Notes: generated by a model from the letters alone, not told the origin. A stretch of 64,000 nt of DNA from Paenibacillus rhizosphaerae (GCF_014192015.1 NZ_JACHXJ010000004.1:674395-738394), one strand, 5' to 3'; numbered from the stretch's first letter, positions 1 to 8,628 are shown. Program-made: numbers and translations.

Positions 1-1
1 C

Positions 2-1060
2 GGCATCCGCGGGTTTGTCAACGCTTATAAAGCGAGCGACCTGTCGCCAGCCTGGGCCTCTCCTTTCTACACGGTCCCGCCTAAAGGCCAAGACTGGCTC
101 GCGAACAGTAAATTCCAGGGCGGCGGCGCGGTATGGAATCCGCCGGCCATCGATGAAGAGACAGGCATTATGTACTTTGCCGTGGGCAACCCGGCGCCGG
201 ACTTTTACGGCGAATCCCGGCCAGGAGACAACCCGCACACAGACTCGGTGGTCGCGGTCGACGCGGCCACGGGCAAGCTGATATGGGCGAAGCAGGAAAT
301 CAGCCATGACCTCTGGGATTATGACGCCGCGGCTTCACCGATGATCCTGAATGCCACCGTCAAAGGCAAGCAGCAAAAAATCGTCGTGCAGGGCGGGAAG
401 TCGGGACAATGGTACGCATGGGACGCCAAGACCGGAGCCGTCGTATGGGACGGGGTTCCTTTTGCCAAGATCGATCATCCCAAGCCGACGCCAGAGGGCG
501 TCACGGTGTACCCCGGCGTCCTCGGAGGCGAGAACTATGCTCCCGAAACGTATGATCCCGCAACGAATTACGTGCTGATTCCGAGCGTGGAACAAGGGGC
601 TATCGTCAAGTCCGCGAAAAGCCAGACGGAAGCTTCGACACCGGACATGCCCGGAGCGGCCGCGTTCGGTACGACAACCTCAGCGCCAGCGAATGATGTG
701 CCGTACGGAACCATCACGGCGATGGATGTGAATACCGGTAAAAAAGCCTACCAGCTCAAGACGAAGGATCCGATGCGAGGCGGCTTTACGAGCACGACGA
801 CAGGACTGGCTTTCTACGGCGAGCTCGACGGGAAGATCAACGCCCTGGATATTAAAAAGGGCAAGGTCATCTGGTCTTTCCAGACGACGGGCAGCAGCAT
901 TCAAGCAGCCCCGGCAATTTTCGTCGTAGACGACAAACAATATATGGCCTTTACTTCCGGCGGTCCCAAACCGAAAGTGTTCGTGTTCGGTCTTGGCGGC
1001 GACAAAACGCAAGGCAAGACGGGTACGGCGGAAGACACGAACGCTCACCAGAGTAAATAA
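2..1060 (+). CDS. PQQ-binding beta-propeller quinoprotein dehydrogenase, 3' part
   Basis: The frame is open from the left edge, so the N-terminal part lies outside the window; 352 residues are visible. The sequence has repeated propeller-type strands such as VDAATGKLIWAKQ, DAKTGAVVWDG, MDVNTGKKAYQLK and LDIKKGKVIWSFQ, the pattern of PQQ-dependent alcohol/glucose dehydrogenase propellers. The stretch HDLWDYDAAASP matches the HDxWDYD segment that carries the active-site Asp in quinoprotein alcohol dehydrogenases. Members oxidise alcohols or sugars outside the membrane using PQQ and a metal ion. The C-terminus ends in a short hydrophilic tail (GDKTQGKTGTAEDTNAHQSK). No cytochrome c domain is visible. 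A lipoprotein gene follows 89 bases downstream on the same strand. The substrate cannot be told from this fragment. Confidence 0.8.
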   Translation, partial: GIRGFVNAYKASDLSPAWASPFYTVPPKGQDWLANSKFQGGGAVWNPPAIDEETGIMYFAVGNPAPDFYGESRPGDNPHTDSVVAVDAATGKLIWAKQEISHDLWDYDAAASPMILNATVKGKQQKIVVQGGKSGQWYAWDAKTGAVVWDGVPFAKIDHPKPTPEGVTVYPGVLGGENYAPETYDPATNYVLIPSVEQGAIVKSAKSQTEASTPDMPGAAAFGTTTSAPANDVPYGTITAMDVNTGKKAYQLKTKDPMRGGFTSTTTGLAFYGELDGKINALDIKKGKVIWSFQTTGSSIQAAPAIFVVDDKQYMAFTSGGPKPKVFVFGLGGDKTQGKTGTAEDTNAHQSK

Positions 1061-1149
1061 GGTTCATGAAGCGGGGTAGAGCCTATGGCTTTGCCCCTGT
1101 TTATTTGCAAAAAAGAAAAACGACGATCGTAAAGGGAGGAATCGAATCC

Positions 1150-2304
1150 ATGAGGTGTTTGCAGCGACTGTCCATTTTGATCATAACGGTGTGTCTTGCC
1201 GGATGTGCCGGGATGCCCTCGAAGCCGGTATCCTCGGACACTCCCGCATCGCCGCAAGCGGCGGATCATGGCGCTCAACTGACGGTTGAATCTCCGTCCC
1301 TGCGGCTTAAGCAATGGAAGTCGGACGGGTCCCACATGACCTCCGTTCACGGGAGGCTGCTCCTCGACAATCAGCCTGTGGCCGGCGCTATGGTGCATAC
1401 CAGCCAGAGCCAAATCGACGTCCCCACAGGGAAGGACGGATCTTTCGCCCTGACCGTTGACCAAAGCCTCCTGGCTGAGACTCAGATCGGTATCGCTTCC
1501 CTTAAGGACGCCACTGTATCCGGGAAACCTCTTGTCCCGGAAATGTCGAAGCGGCTTCTTGCTGCTTCAGCCATGATCAGCGTGAATTATCCGATTGAGG
1601 TGCTGAAGGTGGAAGACGACCCCGGGGATTCGTCCAAGGTTCAGGTTCACGGACGGGTCATCGCCGGCAGCGGTGATGTCGTATCCTACTTTCAAGTGGA
1701 TAAATACCGGATGGGCGGGGTTGTTAAAGACGCAAATGGCAGACCGGTCGAGAACGCGGTGGTCTGGTTCGACCGGGATCAAGGCGAAGGCTTCGGGAAA
1801 TCGACGCCGACCGATCGAGACGGCAGATATTCCATTTTCTATTGGCCAGAGGATGAAGAAACGAATCTGTCGGTCACGATCGGCACCATGAGGTACACGC
1901 TTCCTGAAGGCAGGGTGTTCAAGATGCCCGAAAACACGAGCGTGGAGATCGACATCACACTGCCGGAAGAGGGCACGGTCATCATGGATTATCCTCCGTA
2001 TCTGGTGAGCCGGACATCCCCTGGCGCGATGTACACCGGAGTGCTGGTCGGACTGAATCTGCCGAAAGATGTCCTGTACTCCGTTACCATTCCGAACAGG
2101 AAAGGCGAATTTACCGTGACCGTTGCCAAAAAGGTGTGGAAGCAGAAGCCGGCCTTTTTCGAGACCCGGATGTCCAAATTCGTCGAGGGACGCTTCACTT
2201 GGGGCGATACCCTGCCGGCTGGTTTTGTTCAGCCTGCCGCTGAAGACCCGAAGCATATTCCGTTTAAATATGATGAACGTCCGGCTCACTCTACAGCTAT
2301 TTAG
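1150..2304 (+). CDS. Lipoprotein with two carboxypeptidase-regulatory-like beta domains
   Basis: The 384-residue product begins with a lipoprotein signal peptide; the lipobox is LAGC with Cys19. A longer frame opens at 1066, but AAAGGGAGGA at 1131-1140 places initiation at the ATG at 1150, just before the signal peptide. Two segments look like carboxypeptidase-regulatory or peptidase-associated beta-sandwich domains: GRLLLDNQPVAGAMVHT with a following DGSFALTVD, and GVVKDANGRPVENAVVWF with DGRYSIFYWP. Such domains are exported and structural or ligand-binding; no catalytic residues are visible. It follows the quinoprotein gene without a terminator and may be co-transcribed with it. The function is unknown. 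Lipoprotein assignment is firm, domain assignment moderate. Confidence 0.75.
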   Translation: MRCLQRLSILIITVCLAGCAGMPSKPVSSDTPASPQAADHGAQLTVESPSLRLKQWKSDGSHMTSVHGRLLLDNQPVAGAMVHTSQSQIDVPTGKDGSFALTVDQSLLAETQIGIASLKDATVSGKPLVPEMSKRLLAASAMISVNYPIEVLKVEDDPGDSSKVQVHGRVIAGSGDVVSYFQVDKYRMGGVVKDANGRPVENAVVWFDRDQGEGFGKSTPTDRDGRYSIFYWPEDEETNLSVTIGTMRYTLPEGRVFKMPENTSVEIDITLPEEGTVIMDYPPYLVSRTSPGAMYTGVLVGLNLPKDVLYSVTIPNRKGEFTVTVAKKVWKQKPAFFETRMSKFVEGRFTWGDTLPAGFVQPAAEDPKHIPFKYDERPAHSTAI

Positions 2305-2362
2305 ATAGCGGTACAACAGAATGTGCTGTTGATTGATCGACCCGACCGGGAGTCAAAAGCAC

Positions 2363-2404
2363 AAAAAATCCCTGACCTACATTTGAAGTAAGTCAGGGAT
2401 TTTT
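2363..2404. terminator. Bidirectional rho-independent terminator
   Basis: Inverted repeat AAAAATCCCTGAC / GTCAGGGATTTTT with a 15-base loop sits between two convergent genes, the lipoprotein and the WGxxGxxG protein. The A- and T-rich outer ends can serve transcription in both directions. Confidence 0.85.
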
Positions 2405-2434
2405 ATAGGTGCTGACCCATGCATTTCGGGCAAA

Positions 2435-2893
2435 CTAACCGCGGTCCCGTTCCGGGTTTCCTTTGCGCATGCCGGCTAGTCCGATCAGACCCAGCAGTCC
2501 GAGCCAGCCCCAACCTCCGCCGCGGTTCGTGTCCGTCGCTGCGTTCGTCCGGATTCTGTTATTGTCAGTCAGCATATTCGTATTGGATCCGGTGTAGCTG
2601 TTTGTTCCCATCCGGCCGGTGTTGTTCGTTCCGTAATTCGTATTCAAGTATTGGCTGCCTGTTCCGGTGCCATATACGCTGACATGGTAATGGGACGTCG
2701 TACCGACATTGTTCACCCGGTATTGCGACCCTCCGGTGGATTGGGTTCCGATGGTCCCCGTGCCCATACCTGTGCCCATGCCGCCATTTCCGCCGTCTTG
2801 CGCCGTTCCAGCCGCCCCATAAGCAAAGGCCGGAGCAGCCAGCATCAAAGACATGCCTGCAATCAATACACCGATTCTTAACTGTTGTCTCAT
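2435..2893 (-). CDS. WGxxGxxG-CTERM-type secreted small protein
   Basis: A 152-residue protein with a signal peptide (MRQQLRIGVLIAGMSLMLA, cleavage near AFA-Y), then a low-complexity middle rich in Gly, Thr, Asn and Ser (for example GTGMGTGTIGTQSTGG), and a C-terminal hydrophobic segment WGWLGLLGLIGLAGMRK followed by NPERDRG. That order (signal peptide, Gly/Asn-rich linker, tryptophan-glycine transmembrane helix, basic tail) matches the WGxxGxxG-CTERM small proteins known in Bacilli. In analogy with other C-terminal sorting tails the helix and basic end may be a membrane anchor or processing signal; that is inference. The RBS (GAAGGAAGG) lies just upstream of the ATG at 2893. It converges on the lipoprotein gene and has no linked partner. 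Confidence 0.7.
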   Translation of the reverse strand: MRQQLRIGVLIAGMSLMLAAPAFAYGAAGTAQDGGNGGMGTGMGTGTIGTQSTGGSQYRVNNVGTTSHYHVSVYGTGTGSQYLNTNYGTNNTGRMGTNSYTGSNTNMLTDNNRIRTNAATDTNRGGGWGWLGLLGLIGLAGMRKGNPERDRG

Positions 2894-3119
2894 TGAGGCT
2901 ACCTTCCTTCGGAGTATGTTTTTAAACTTACGTTATTGTGTCACGGCAGAGGTGAACTTATGCAGATGGGGAGAGCGGAAGCTTTTTAACGGTTTGACGG
3001 CATATTCGTTTTTGTCCACGACATATATATCGAAAAGAGCAGGAAACAAAGAACTTTGGCGTGCAGGCCTATAGCTTGTCGATTAAGGTCATCGTAAAAC
3101 TGATGGGGGAGTGTGTCGA

Positions 3120-3374
3120 ATGGGAAAAATTCATTTGAGGTCGTCCGTAAAGGGCGCAGTGATGGGGGCTGCGATGACCGGAGGGTGGCTGCTGGCCGAT
3201 CTGCTGCTGCCGGAGCCGTGGGGTGATGTGGTTTTATTCGGTGCGATGGCGGTTTTGAATATAGGCATCGGCTGGAAAATCGGCAGAATGTTCGATCAGC
3301 GCGAAGCACAGGAAGCCGGCACCCATGACGAGGCGGCTCATGCCAACAGCCCGGCCAGCCTGGAATCCCGGTAA
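3120..3374 (+). CDS. Small membrane protein, hypothetical
   Basis: An 84-residue product with two hydrophobic segments, about residues 11-30 (GAVMGAAMTGGWLLADLLL) and 34-56 (WGDVVLFGAMAVLNIGIGW). Polar residues follow (MFDQREAQEAGTHDEAAHAN). A GTG at 3111 is in frame, but TGGGGGAG at 3103-3110 is correctly spaced only for the ATG at 3120. A strong terminator follows. I do not recognise the family. The two-helix hairpin with a charged tail suggests a small integral membrane protein of unknown role. Confidence 0.55.
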   Translation: MGKIHLRSSVKGAVMGAAMTGGWLLADLLLPEPWGDVVLFGAMAVLNIGIGWKIGRMFDQREAQEAGTHDEAAHANSPASLESR

Positions 3375-3392
3375 TAGAATGAGTGAGCGGAG

Positions 3393-3432
3393 AACCGGTG
3401 AAAATCAATGATTTGATTTTCGCCGGTTTTTT
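3393..3432 (+). terminator. Rho-independent terminator
   Basis: A stem with arms AACCGGTGAAAATCA and TGATTTTCGCCGGTT (one mismatch) is followed by a run of six T. It ends the small membrane protein gene. Confidence 0.85.
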
Positions 3433-3635
3433 GTGTTCGGCATGTCTGGCTTCGTGAATTCCCTCGTCGGCGGAAGCATCGCTCAGCAGGGGACAAGCCT
3501 ATCGCGGACCCGTGCCCGCAATGGGTTGCAATAGTGCCATTTATGTTGGTTTTATGAGCTGCGACGACATGGGGGGTTGCTATAATGACGGTACCAAAAG
3601 AGAAATTGGCATTCCAAGAGGGGGAACGACCTTTT

Positions 3636-3975
3636 ATGAACCGTCTAAAAAGAACCTGGCTGCTGCATCGTCGTCGTGGAAACGGCCTACCCATGGACTT
3701 TTCGCACAAGGGAAGGATTTCCCCTCATCGTGGAGAATGATGAAGCATTGCCTTCCGTGTTCCCCGCTTCGCCGGAAGGCCAGCAGGCTTATTTGAAAGC
3801 GTTAACCGGCATCATCCGCCGCACGCCGGATGACCAGGGCTTGGGCTTCTATTACTGGGAGCCGTGCGGGATCCCGCCGCAGCAGGTGTGGTCCGTCGGC
3901 CATGCCAACAATTGGAGCAATCTGACGCTGTTTGATCATGACGGTTATCCGCTCCCGGCGCTTTATATCCCATAG
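3636..3975 (+). pseudogene. GH53 arabinogalactan endo-beta-1,4-galactanase remnant with internal deletion
   Basis: From about 3667 the frame ending at 3975 reads IVVVETAYPWT, then PASPEGQQAYLKALTGIIRR, GLGFYYWEPCGIPP and ALFDHDGYPLPAL-like text. These are the C-terminal motifs of GH53 endo-galactanases, including the catalytic-strand ETAYPWT and the YWEP motif. Upstream in another frame there is a start-like region: AAGAGGGGG at 3615-3623, an ATG at 3636 and the codons for MNRLKRTWLL, which looks like the beginning of a signal peptide. Roughly 900 bases of coding sequence expected between the two are missing. The simplest reading is an internal deletion that also shifted the frame. The intact GH42 gene follows 22 bases later, so this was probably a galactan-use pair. 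Confidence 0.7.
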
Positions 3976-3997
3976 CAGAAAAGAGGTTTGCATTCAT

Positions 3998-6064
3998 ATG
4001 AAGAAATCCTATCCACCGATCAGCCCGCTTATTTCAGGGTTCATGCATGGGGCTGACTATAACCCGGACCAATGGCAGCACGATCCGGAAGTGCTTGAAG
4101 AAGACATCCGGCTGATGAAGCTGGCCAAATGCAACGTGATGGCCATCGGCATTTTTGCCTGGGCTGCGCTGGAGCCGGAGGAAGGCGTATTTACGTTCAA
4201 CTGGCTGGACCAAGTGCTCGACCGGTTTGCGGCGAACGGGATTTATGCATGGCTCGCAACCCCTAGCGGCGCAAGGCCCGCATGGATGTCGGAGAAGTAT
4301 CCCGAAGTGCTGCGCGTAGGGGAGAACCGTGTGCGCAATCTGCATGGGGGGCGCCATAACCACTGCTACTCCTCGCCCGTATACCGGGAGAAGACCCGGA
4401 TCATCAATACGAAGCTGGCGGAACGGTATGCGGACCATCCGGCCGTGATCGGCTGGCATATCTCCAATGAATACGGCGGAGAGTGCCACTGCAGTTACTG
4501 CCAGGAAGCGTTCCGCGAGTGGCTGAAGGCGCGTTACGGATCGCTGGAGGCTTTGAACAAGGCTTGGTGGACGTCGTTCTGGAGCCATACGTATACCGAC
4601 TGGTCCCAGATTGAATCTCCTGCCCGGCACGGGGAAAAGATGGTCCACGGCCACAATCTGGACTGGAGAAGGTTCGTCACGGACCAAACCGTGGACTTCT
4701 GCAAACAGGAAATCGCCCCGCTTAAGGCGATTCGGCCGGATCTGCCTGCGACAACGAACATGATGGACTGGTTCGAAGGGCTGGATTACCGCAAATTCGC
4801 GGATGTGCTGGATGTTATCTCATGGGATGCCTATCCGACGTGGCATGACAAGCAGGACCCGGGCAGGCTCTCCGCCTGGTTCTCCTTTAACCACGACCTG
4901 TTCCGTTCGCTGAAGGGCGGGCAGCCTTTCATGCTGATGGAGAGCACGCCGAGCCTGACGAACTGGCAGCCGGTCAGCAAGCTGAAGCGCCCGGGCATGC
5001 ATCTGCTCTCGTCGCTGCAGGCCGTAGCGCACGGTTCGGACACTGTGCAGTATTTTCAGTGGCGCAAGAGCCGCGGCTCCAGCGAGAAGTTTCACGGGGC
5101 CGTCGTAGACCACGCCGGGCATGAGCACACACGGGTGTTCCAGGATGTGGCCCGGCTGGGCGGCCTGCTGGAGCAAATCGCTACGGTGACCGGTTCCGGC
5201 GTGCCGGCGGAGACGGCCATTATCGCGGATTGGGATAACCGCTGGGCCGTGAAGGATGCCCAGGGGCCGCTGAACCGGGGAATCGACTACGAGGGCACGG
5301 TGATGCAGCATTACCGCGCCTTCTGGAATATGGGCGTGCCCGTGGACGTCATCGGTTCCGGCGGCGACCTCTCGCGGTACAAGCTGATCGTTGCGCCGAT
5401 GATGTATTTGTGCACCGCGGAAGCCGGAGCCGCTCTGGAGGCGTTTGTTGCCGGCGGAGGCACATTGGTGGCGACCTACTGGTCCGGCATCGTCAATGAG
5501 AGCGACCTGTGCCATCTGGGCGGATTTCCCGGACCGCTTCGCAAGACGCTCGGCATCTGGTCCGAAGAGATCGACGGTCTGCATGAGGGCGAGCTCAACC
5601 GGCTGATCCCCGTACAGGACAACGGCCTGGGCCTCGAGGGCGATTATGAGCTGTACGACCTGTGCGACCTGATTCATCCTGAGGGCGCCCGGGTGCTGGC
5701 GGAGTACGGCGACGATTTCTACGCGGGGCGTCCGGTGCTGACGGTGCATTCATTCGGCCAAGGCAAGGCCTATTATCTCGCCTCACGCGCGAAGGAGCCG
5801 TTCTACGGCGATTTCTACGCCCGTCTCATTCGGGAAGCGGGGGTCAGCCCGGTGCTGAATACCAAGCTTCCGCAAGGAGTTACAGTACAGCTCAGGTCGG
5901 ACGGAAGCACAGATTATGTGTTTGTCCTGAACTTCACGGGTGAGGACAAGCAGGTGGATCTGGACGAGCGGGAATACCGCGATCTGCCTGACGGCGAGCC
6001 CGTCGCCGGAAGCATCAAGCTGGAGGGATACGGTGCGCGGCTGCTGACGCGAAGCACAATATAA
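3998..6064 (+). CDS. GH42 beta-galactosidase
   Basis: A 688-residue cytoplasmic enzyme (no signal peptide) that hydrolyses terminal beta-galactosides. The N-terminal TIM barrel contains the acid/base Glu158 in HISNEYGG and the nucleophile Glu315 in LMESTPS. Four cysteines, C123 (HNHCYSS), C163, C165 and C168 (GECHCSYC), match the structural zinc cluster of GH42. Trimerisation and C-terminal beta domains follow, and the total length is normal for the family. A longer frame opens at 3932, but AAGAGG at 3981-3986 fits the ATG at 3998. The adjacent GH53 remnant suggests it served to break down galacto-oligosaccharides released from galactan, like GanA of Bacillus subtilis; that substrate link is inference. 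A terminator follows. Confidence 0.93.
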   Translation: MKKSYPPISPLISGFMHGADYNPDQWQHDPEVLEEDIRLMKLAKCNVMAIGIFAWAALEPEEGVFTFNWLDQVLDRFAANGIYAWLATPSGARPAWMSEKYPEVLRVGENRVRNLHGGRHNHCYSSPVYREKTRIINTKLAERYADHPAVIGWHISNEYGGECHCSYCQEAFREWLKARYGSLEALNKAWWTSFWSHTYTDWSQIESPARHGEKMVHGHNLDWRRFVTDQTVDFCKQEIAPLKAIRPDLPATTNMMDWFEGLDYRKFADVLDVISWDAYPTWHDKQDPGRLSAWFSFNHDLFRSLKGGQPFMLMESTPSLTNWQPVSKLKRPGMHLLSSLQAVAHGSDTVQYFQWRKSRGSSEKFHGAVVDHAGHEHTRVFQDVARLGGLLEQIATVTGSGVPAETAIIADWDNRWAVKDAQGPLNRGIDYEGTVMQHYRAFWNMGVPVDVIGSGGDLSRYKLIVAPMMYLCTAEAGAALEAFVAGGGTLVATYWSGIVNESDLCHLGGFPGPLRKTLGIWSEEIDGLHEGELNRLIPVQDNGLGLEGDYELYDLCDLIHPEGARVLAEYGDDFYAGRPVLTVHSFGQGKAYYLASRAKEPFYGDFYARLIREAGVSPVLNTKLPQGVTVQLRSDGSTDYVFVLNFTGEDKQVDLDEREYRDLPDGEPVAGSIKLEGYGARLLTRSTI

Positions 6065-6081
6065 CGCAGATGGTAACAGGG

Positions 6082-6113
6082 ATGCGGAGCCCGGCGAAGG
6101 GCTCCGCATTTTT
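6082..6113 (+). terminator. Rho-independent terminator
   Basis: Perfect 11-bp stem ATGCGGAGCCC / GGGCTCCGCAT with a six-base loop, then TTTT. It ends the GH42 gene. Confidence 0.88.
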
Positions 6114-6260
6114 CGCCTGTGCTCCGGGTTTGTGGACGTTGCCGGGGTTCATTCCATGAAGGATAGCTGGTGAAAGCTGCCTATTTACAAGCTGCTCGTT
6201 TTTGGGGCGTGCACCTGTTACAATAGGATTTGTATGTCATGGAAGGGAAGGTGCGGGGCA

Positions 6261-6656
6261 TTGATTTACGGAATCGGGCACGATGTGCTGGAAATCAAGC
6301 GGGTTGGGCTGCTTCTCGGCAGCCGTCAGGGCTTCCGTTTTATGGAGCGGGTGCTGACCGCCCGTGAAAGGGAGGAAGCCAAAAGACGGGGCGGAAACCT
6401 GACCGAGTTTGTCGCCGGGCGCTTCGCTGCAAAGGAGGCCATCTCCAAAGCCTTCGGCTGCGGGATCGGCGGGAAAATCGGCTTTGTGGACATGGAAGTG
6501 CTGCCCGATGAGAGCGGCAAACCCGTCGTGGTTCTGAACGAGCAGGCTTGGGAGCGCCTCGAGCTTCCGGGTGAGCCGGAATATGTGATCCATCTATCGA
6601 TCTCCCACCAGACCGAGCTGGCTTCCGCCTTCGCCATTGTGGAGAAGCGGGACTAG
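6261..6656 (+). CDS. acpS: Holo-[acyl-carrier-protein] synthase
   Basis: A 131-residue phosphopantetheinyl transferase that moves 4'-phosphopantetheine from CoA to apo-ACP for fatty acid synthesis. The family signatures are IYGIGHDVLEIKR at the N-terminus (Mg-binding Asp8) and GRFAAKEAISKAFG, with Glu59 as the second metal ligand. The frame extends to an ATG at 6234, but GGGAAGG at 6245-6251 sits nine bases before the TTG at 6261, and starting there gives the conserved MIYGIGHD N-terminus. mutY begins 43 bases downstream, so the two are probably co-transcribed. Confidence 0.95.
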   Translation: MIYGIGHDVLEIKRVGLLLGSRQGFRFMERVLTAREREEAKRRGGNLTEFVAGRFAAKEAISKAFGCGIGGKIGFVDMEVLPDESGKPVVVLNEQAWERLELPGEPEYVIHLSISHQTELASAFAIVEKRD

Positions 6657-6699
6657 GCCGGCTCATGATCAAGCCAGCCAGAAAGGTATGAAGGACCTC

Positions 6700-7869
6700 A
6701 TGAGCAGTTCGATAAGTGCAATGGAGCAGAAACGGCATTTCAGCATCAACCTGCTGGAATGGTACGAAAAGCATAAACGGGATTTGCCGTGGCGGCGCCA
6801 CCGCAATCCCTACTATATTTGGGTGTCGGAAATCATGCTGCAGCAAACGCGGGTGGACACGGTTATTCCATTCTTCAACCGGTTCATCGAGCGGTTTCCG
6901 ACCGTGGAGGACCTGGCCGACGCCCCTGAGCAGGATGTGCTCAAATCCTGGGAAGGCCTCGGGTATTACTCCCGGGCGCGTAATTTGCAGGCTGCGGCCA
7001 AGCAGGTGAAGGAGCTGCACGGCGGCATGGTGCCGGACGACAAGGCGTCGGTATTCGCGCTGAAGGGGGTCGGCCCGTATACGGCCGGCGCGATTCTGAG
7101 CATCGCCTTCAACAAGCCCGAGCCGGCCGTTGACGGCAATGTGATGCGGGTGCTGTCAAGATACTTCCTGATCGAGGAAGATATCATGAAGGGAAGCACA
7201 CGCGCCTTTATGGAGAGCCTGGTCGTGGAGTTGATCCCGGATAGCCGGGCATCGGACTTCAACCAGGCGCTCATGGAGCTGGGCGCCTTGGTGTGCACGC
7301 CCAAGTCTCCACACTGCCTGACCTGTCCGGTGATGGAGCACTGCTCCGCCAGGCAGGAAGGCAAGGAGGAGCAGCTGCCGATCAAGACCAAGGCGAAGCC
7401 CCCGCGGCCCGAGTACCGGGTGGTGGCCCTTGTAGAGGGCGGAGGCGACCATAGCGGCCGCGTCCTGATCCGCCAGCGTCCGCAGGAAGGGCTGCTCGCC
7501 CGCATGTGGGAGCTGCCGCATTTGCAGACGCCGGCGGTGCGCAGCGGGCGTCTGCCGGACGAGCCGGCGATGGATATCCTCGCCGGGGCGCTGCTCGAGG
7601 AAGGCATCGCTGCGCGGCCGATCGCGCATTTCACGGACGCGGAGCATACCTTCAGCCATATTCACTGGAACCTGCAGGTCTACCGCTGCCGCGAAGAGGA
7701 CCTGCCGCAGGCAGCCGAGCTGAAGGCGATGTACGCGGCCGGGGACGGCGGCGAGCCGTCGGGACAGACGGAGTACCGGTGGATCGACGAGCAGGATATG
7801 CAGCACTACGCCTTTCCTAATGTATTCTTGAAAATTTTACAGAACTACTTCAAACATTCATCCTATTAA
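6700..7869 (+). CDS. mutY: A/G-specific adenine DNA glycosylase MutY
   Basis: A 389-residue base-excision repair enzyme that removes adenine mispaired with 8-oxoguanine. The helix-hairpin-helix is LKGVGPYTAG (about 121-130). Catalytic residues are Glu44 in SEIMLQQTR and Asp145 in AVDGNV. Four cysteines (199, 206, 209, 215; C-x6-C-x2-C-x5-C) hold a [4Fe-4S] cluster. The C-terminal third has a NUDIX-like 8-oxoG recognition domain (YRVVALVEGG, LLARMWELP). In-frame ATGs occur at 6688, 6700 and 6721. The weak AAGGA just before 6700 favours that one, but the start is uncertain by a few residues. Confidence 0.95.
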   Translation: MSSSISAMEQKRHFSINLLEWYEKHKRDLPWRRHRNPYYIWVSEIMLQQTRVDTVIPFFNRFIERFPTVEDLADAPEQDVLKSWEGLGYYSRARNLQAAAKQVKELHGGMVPDDKASVFALKGVGPYTAGAILSIAFNKPEPAVDGNVMRVLSRYFLIEEDIMKGSTRAFMESLVVELIPDSRASDFNQALMELGALVCTPKSPHCLTCPVMEHCSARQEGKEEQLPIKTKAKPPRPEYRVVALVEGGGDHSGRVLIRQRPQEGLLARMWELPHLQTPAVRSGRLPDEPAMDILAGALLEEGIAARPIAHFTDAEHTFSHIHWNLQVYRCREEDLPQAAELKAMYAAGDGGEPSGQTEYRWIDEQDMQHYAFPNVFLKILQNYFKHSSY

Positions 7870-7935
7870 TCGTTTTAAACGTTAACCAAAGCGTGTTGTG
7901 CTCGGCAGCCGGGAATTATCCGGCAGAGAGGATAG

Positions 7936-7995
7936 CAAAAGGGGCTGCCCCTCAAGAAACTGCAATGCAGTTCTTTGGGGGCAGCCCCTTTATTT
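7936..7995. terminator. Bidirectional terminator between mutY and sodA
   Basis: A long hairpin with outer arms AAAGGGGCTGCCCC and GGGGCAGCCCCTTT plus an inner pairing (CAAGAACTGC / GCAGTTCTTTG) separates the convergent mutY and sodA genes. Confidence 0.85.
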
Positions 7996-8010
7996 CCGGA
8001 AAGGTACAGC

Positions 8011-8628
8011 TTACGGCTGTACGATTTCCTGGTAACGTTTGCTGACAACATCCCAGTTCAGAACGTTCCAGAACGCTGCGATGTAGTCCGGGCGTTTGTT
8101 TTGGTATTTCAGGTAGTAAGCATGCTCCCAAACGTCCAGACCGAGGACAGGTGTTTGACCTTCCATCAGCGGGTTGTCTTGGTTAGGCGTGCTTGTTACA
8201 GCCAGTTTGCCGTTCTTGTCCACGACGAGCCATGCCCAGCCGCTGCCGAAACGGGTTGTAGCCGCTTTGGTGAATTCTTCCTTGAATTTGTCCAAGCCGC
8301 CAAGCTCACTGTCGATTGCTTGAGCCAGAAGGCCGTTTGGCTTGTCTCCGCCTTTAGGCGCGATGATTTCCCAGAAGAGGGAGTGATTTGCGTGTCCGCC
8401 GCCGTTGTTGCGAACGGCTGTACGGATGTTCTCAGGCACGCTGTCCAGGTTGGAGATCAGTTCTTCAAGGCTTTTGTTTTGCAGTTCAGGAGCATTTTCC
8501 AGAGCCGCGTTCAGGTTCGTTACATAAGTGTTATGGTGACGGTCGTGATGGATTTCCATCGTTTGAGCGTCGATGTGCGGCTCGAGCGCATCATTCGGGT
8601 ATGGAAGTGGTGGTAATTGAAATGCCAT
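8011..8628 (-). CDS. sodA: Superoxide dismutase, Mn type
   Basis: A 205-residue Fe/Mn-family superoxide dismutase. It begins MAFQLPPLPYP. The metal ligands are His27 (MEIHHDRHH), His82 (GGHANHSLFW), Asp165 and His169 (GLDVWEHAYYLKY). The GGGHANHSLFWE and GSGWAWLV segments favour manganese. No signal peptide is present, so it acts in the cytoplasm, converting superoxide to peroxide and oxygen. AGGAGG lies upstream of the start at 8628. A single-gene unit with its own promoter (8767-8795) and a shared terminator. Confidence 0.97.
   Translation of the reverse strand: MAFQLPPLPYPNDALEPHIDAQTMEIHHDRHHNTYVTNLNAALENAPELQNKSLEELISNLDSVPENIRTAVRNNGGGHANHSLFWEIIAPKGGDKPNGLLAQAIDSELGGLDKFKEEFTKAATTRFGSGWAWLVVDKNGKLAVTSTPNQDNPLMEGQTPVLGLDVWEHAYYLKYQNKRPDYIAAFWNVLNWDVVSKRYQEIVQP

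Noticed and set aside
6234..6260. ATG at 6234 as acpS start
   Set aside because: It gives a nine-residue extension not typical of AcpS and lacks a spaced RBS; TTG at 6261 has a good one and yields the conserved N-terminus.
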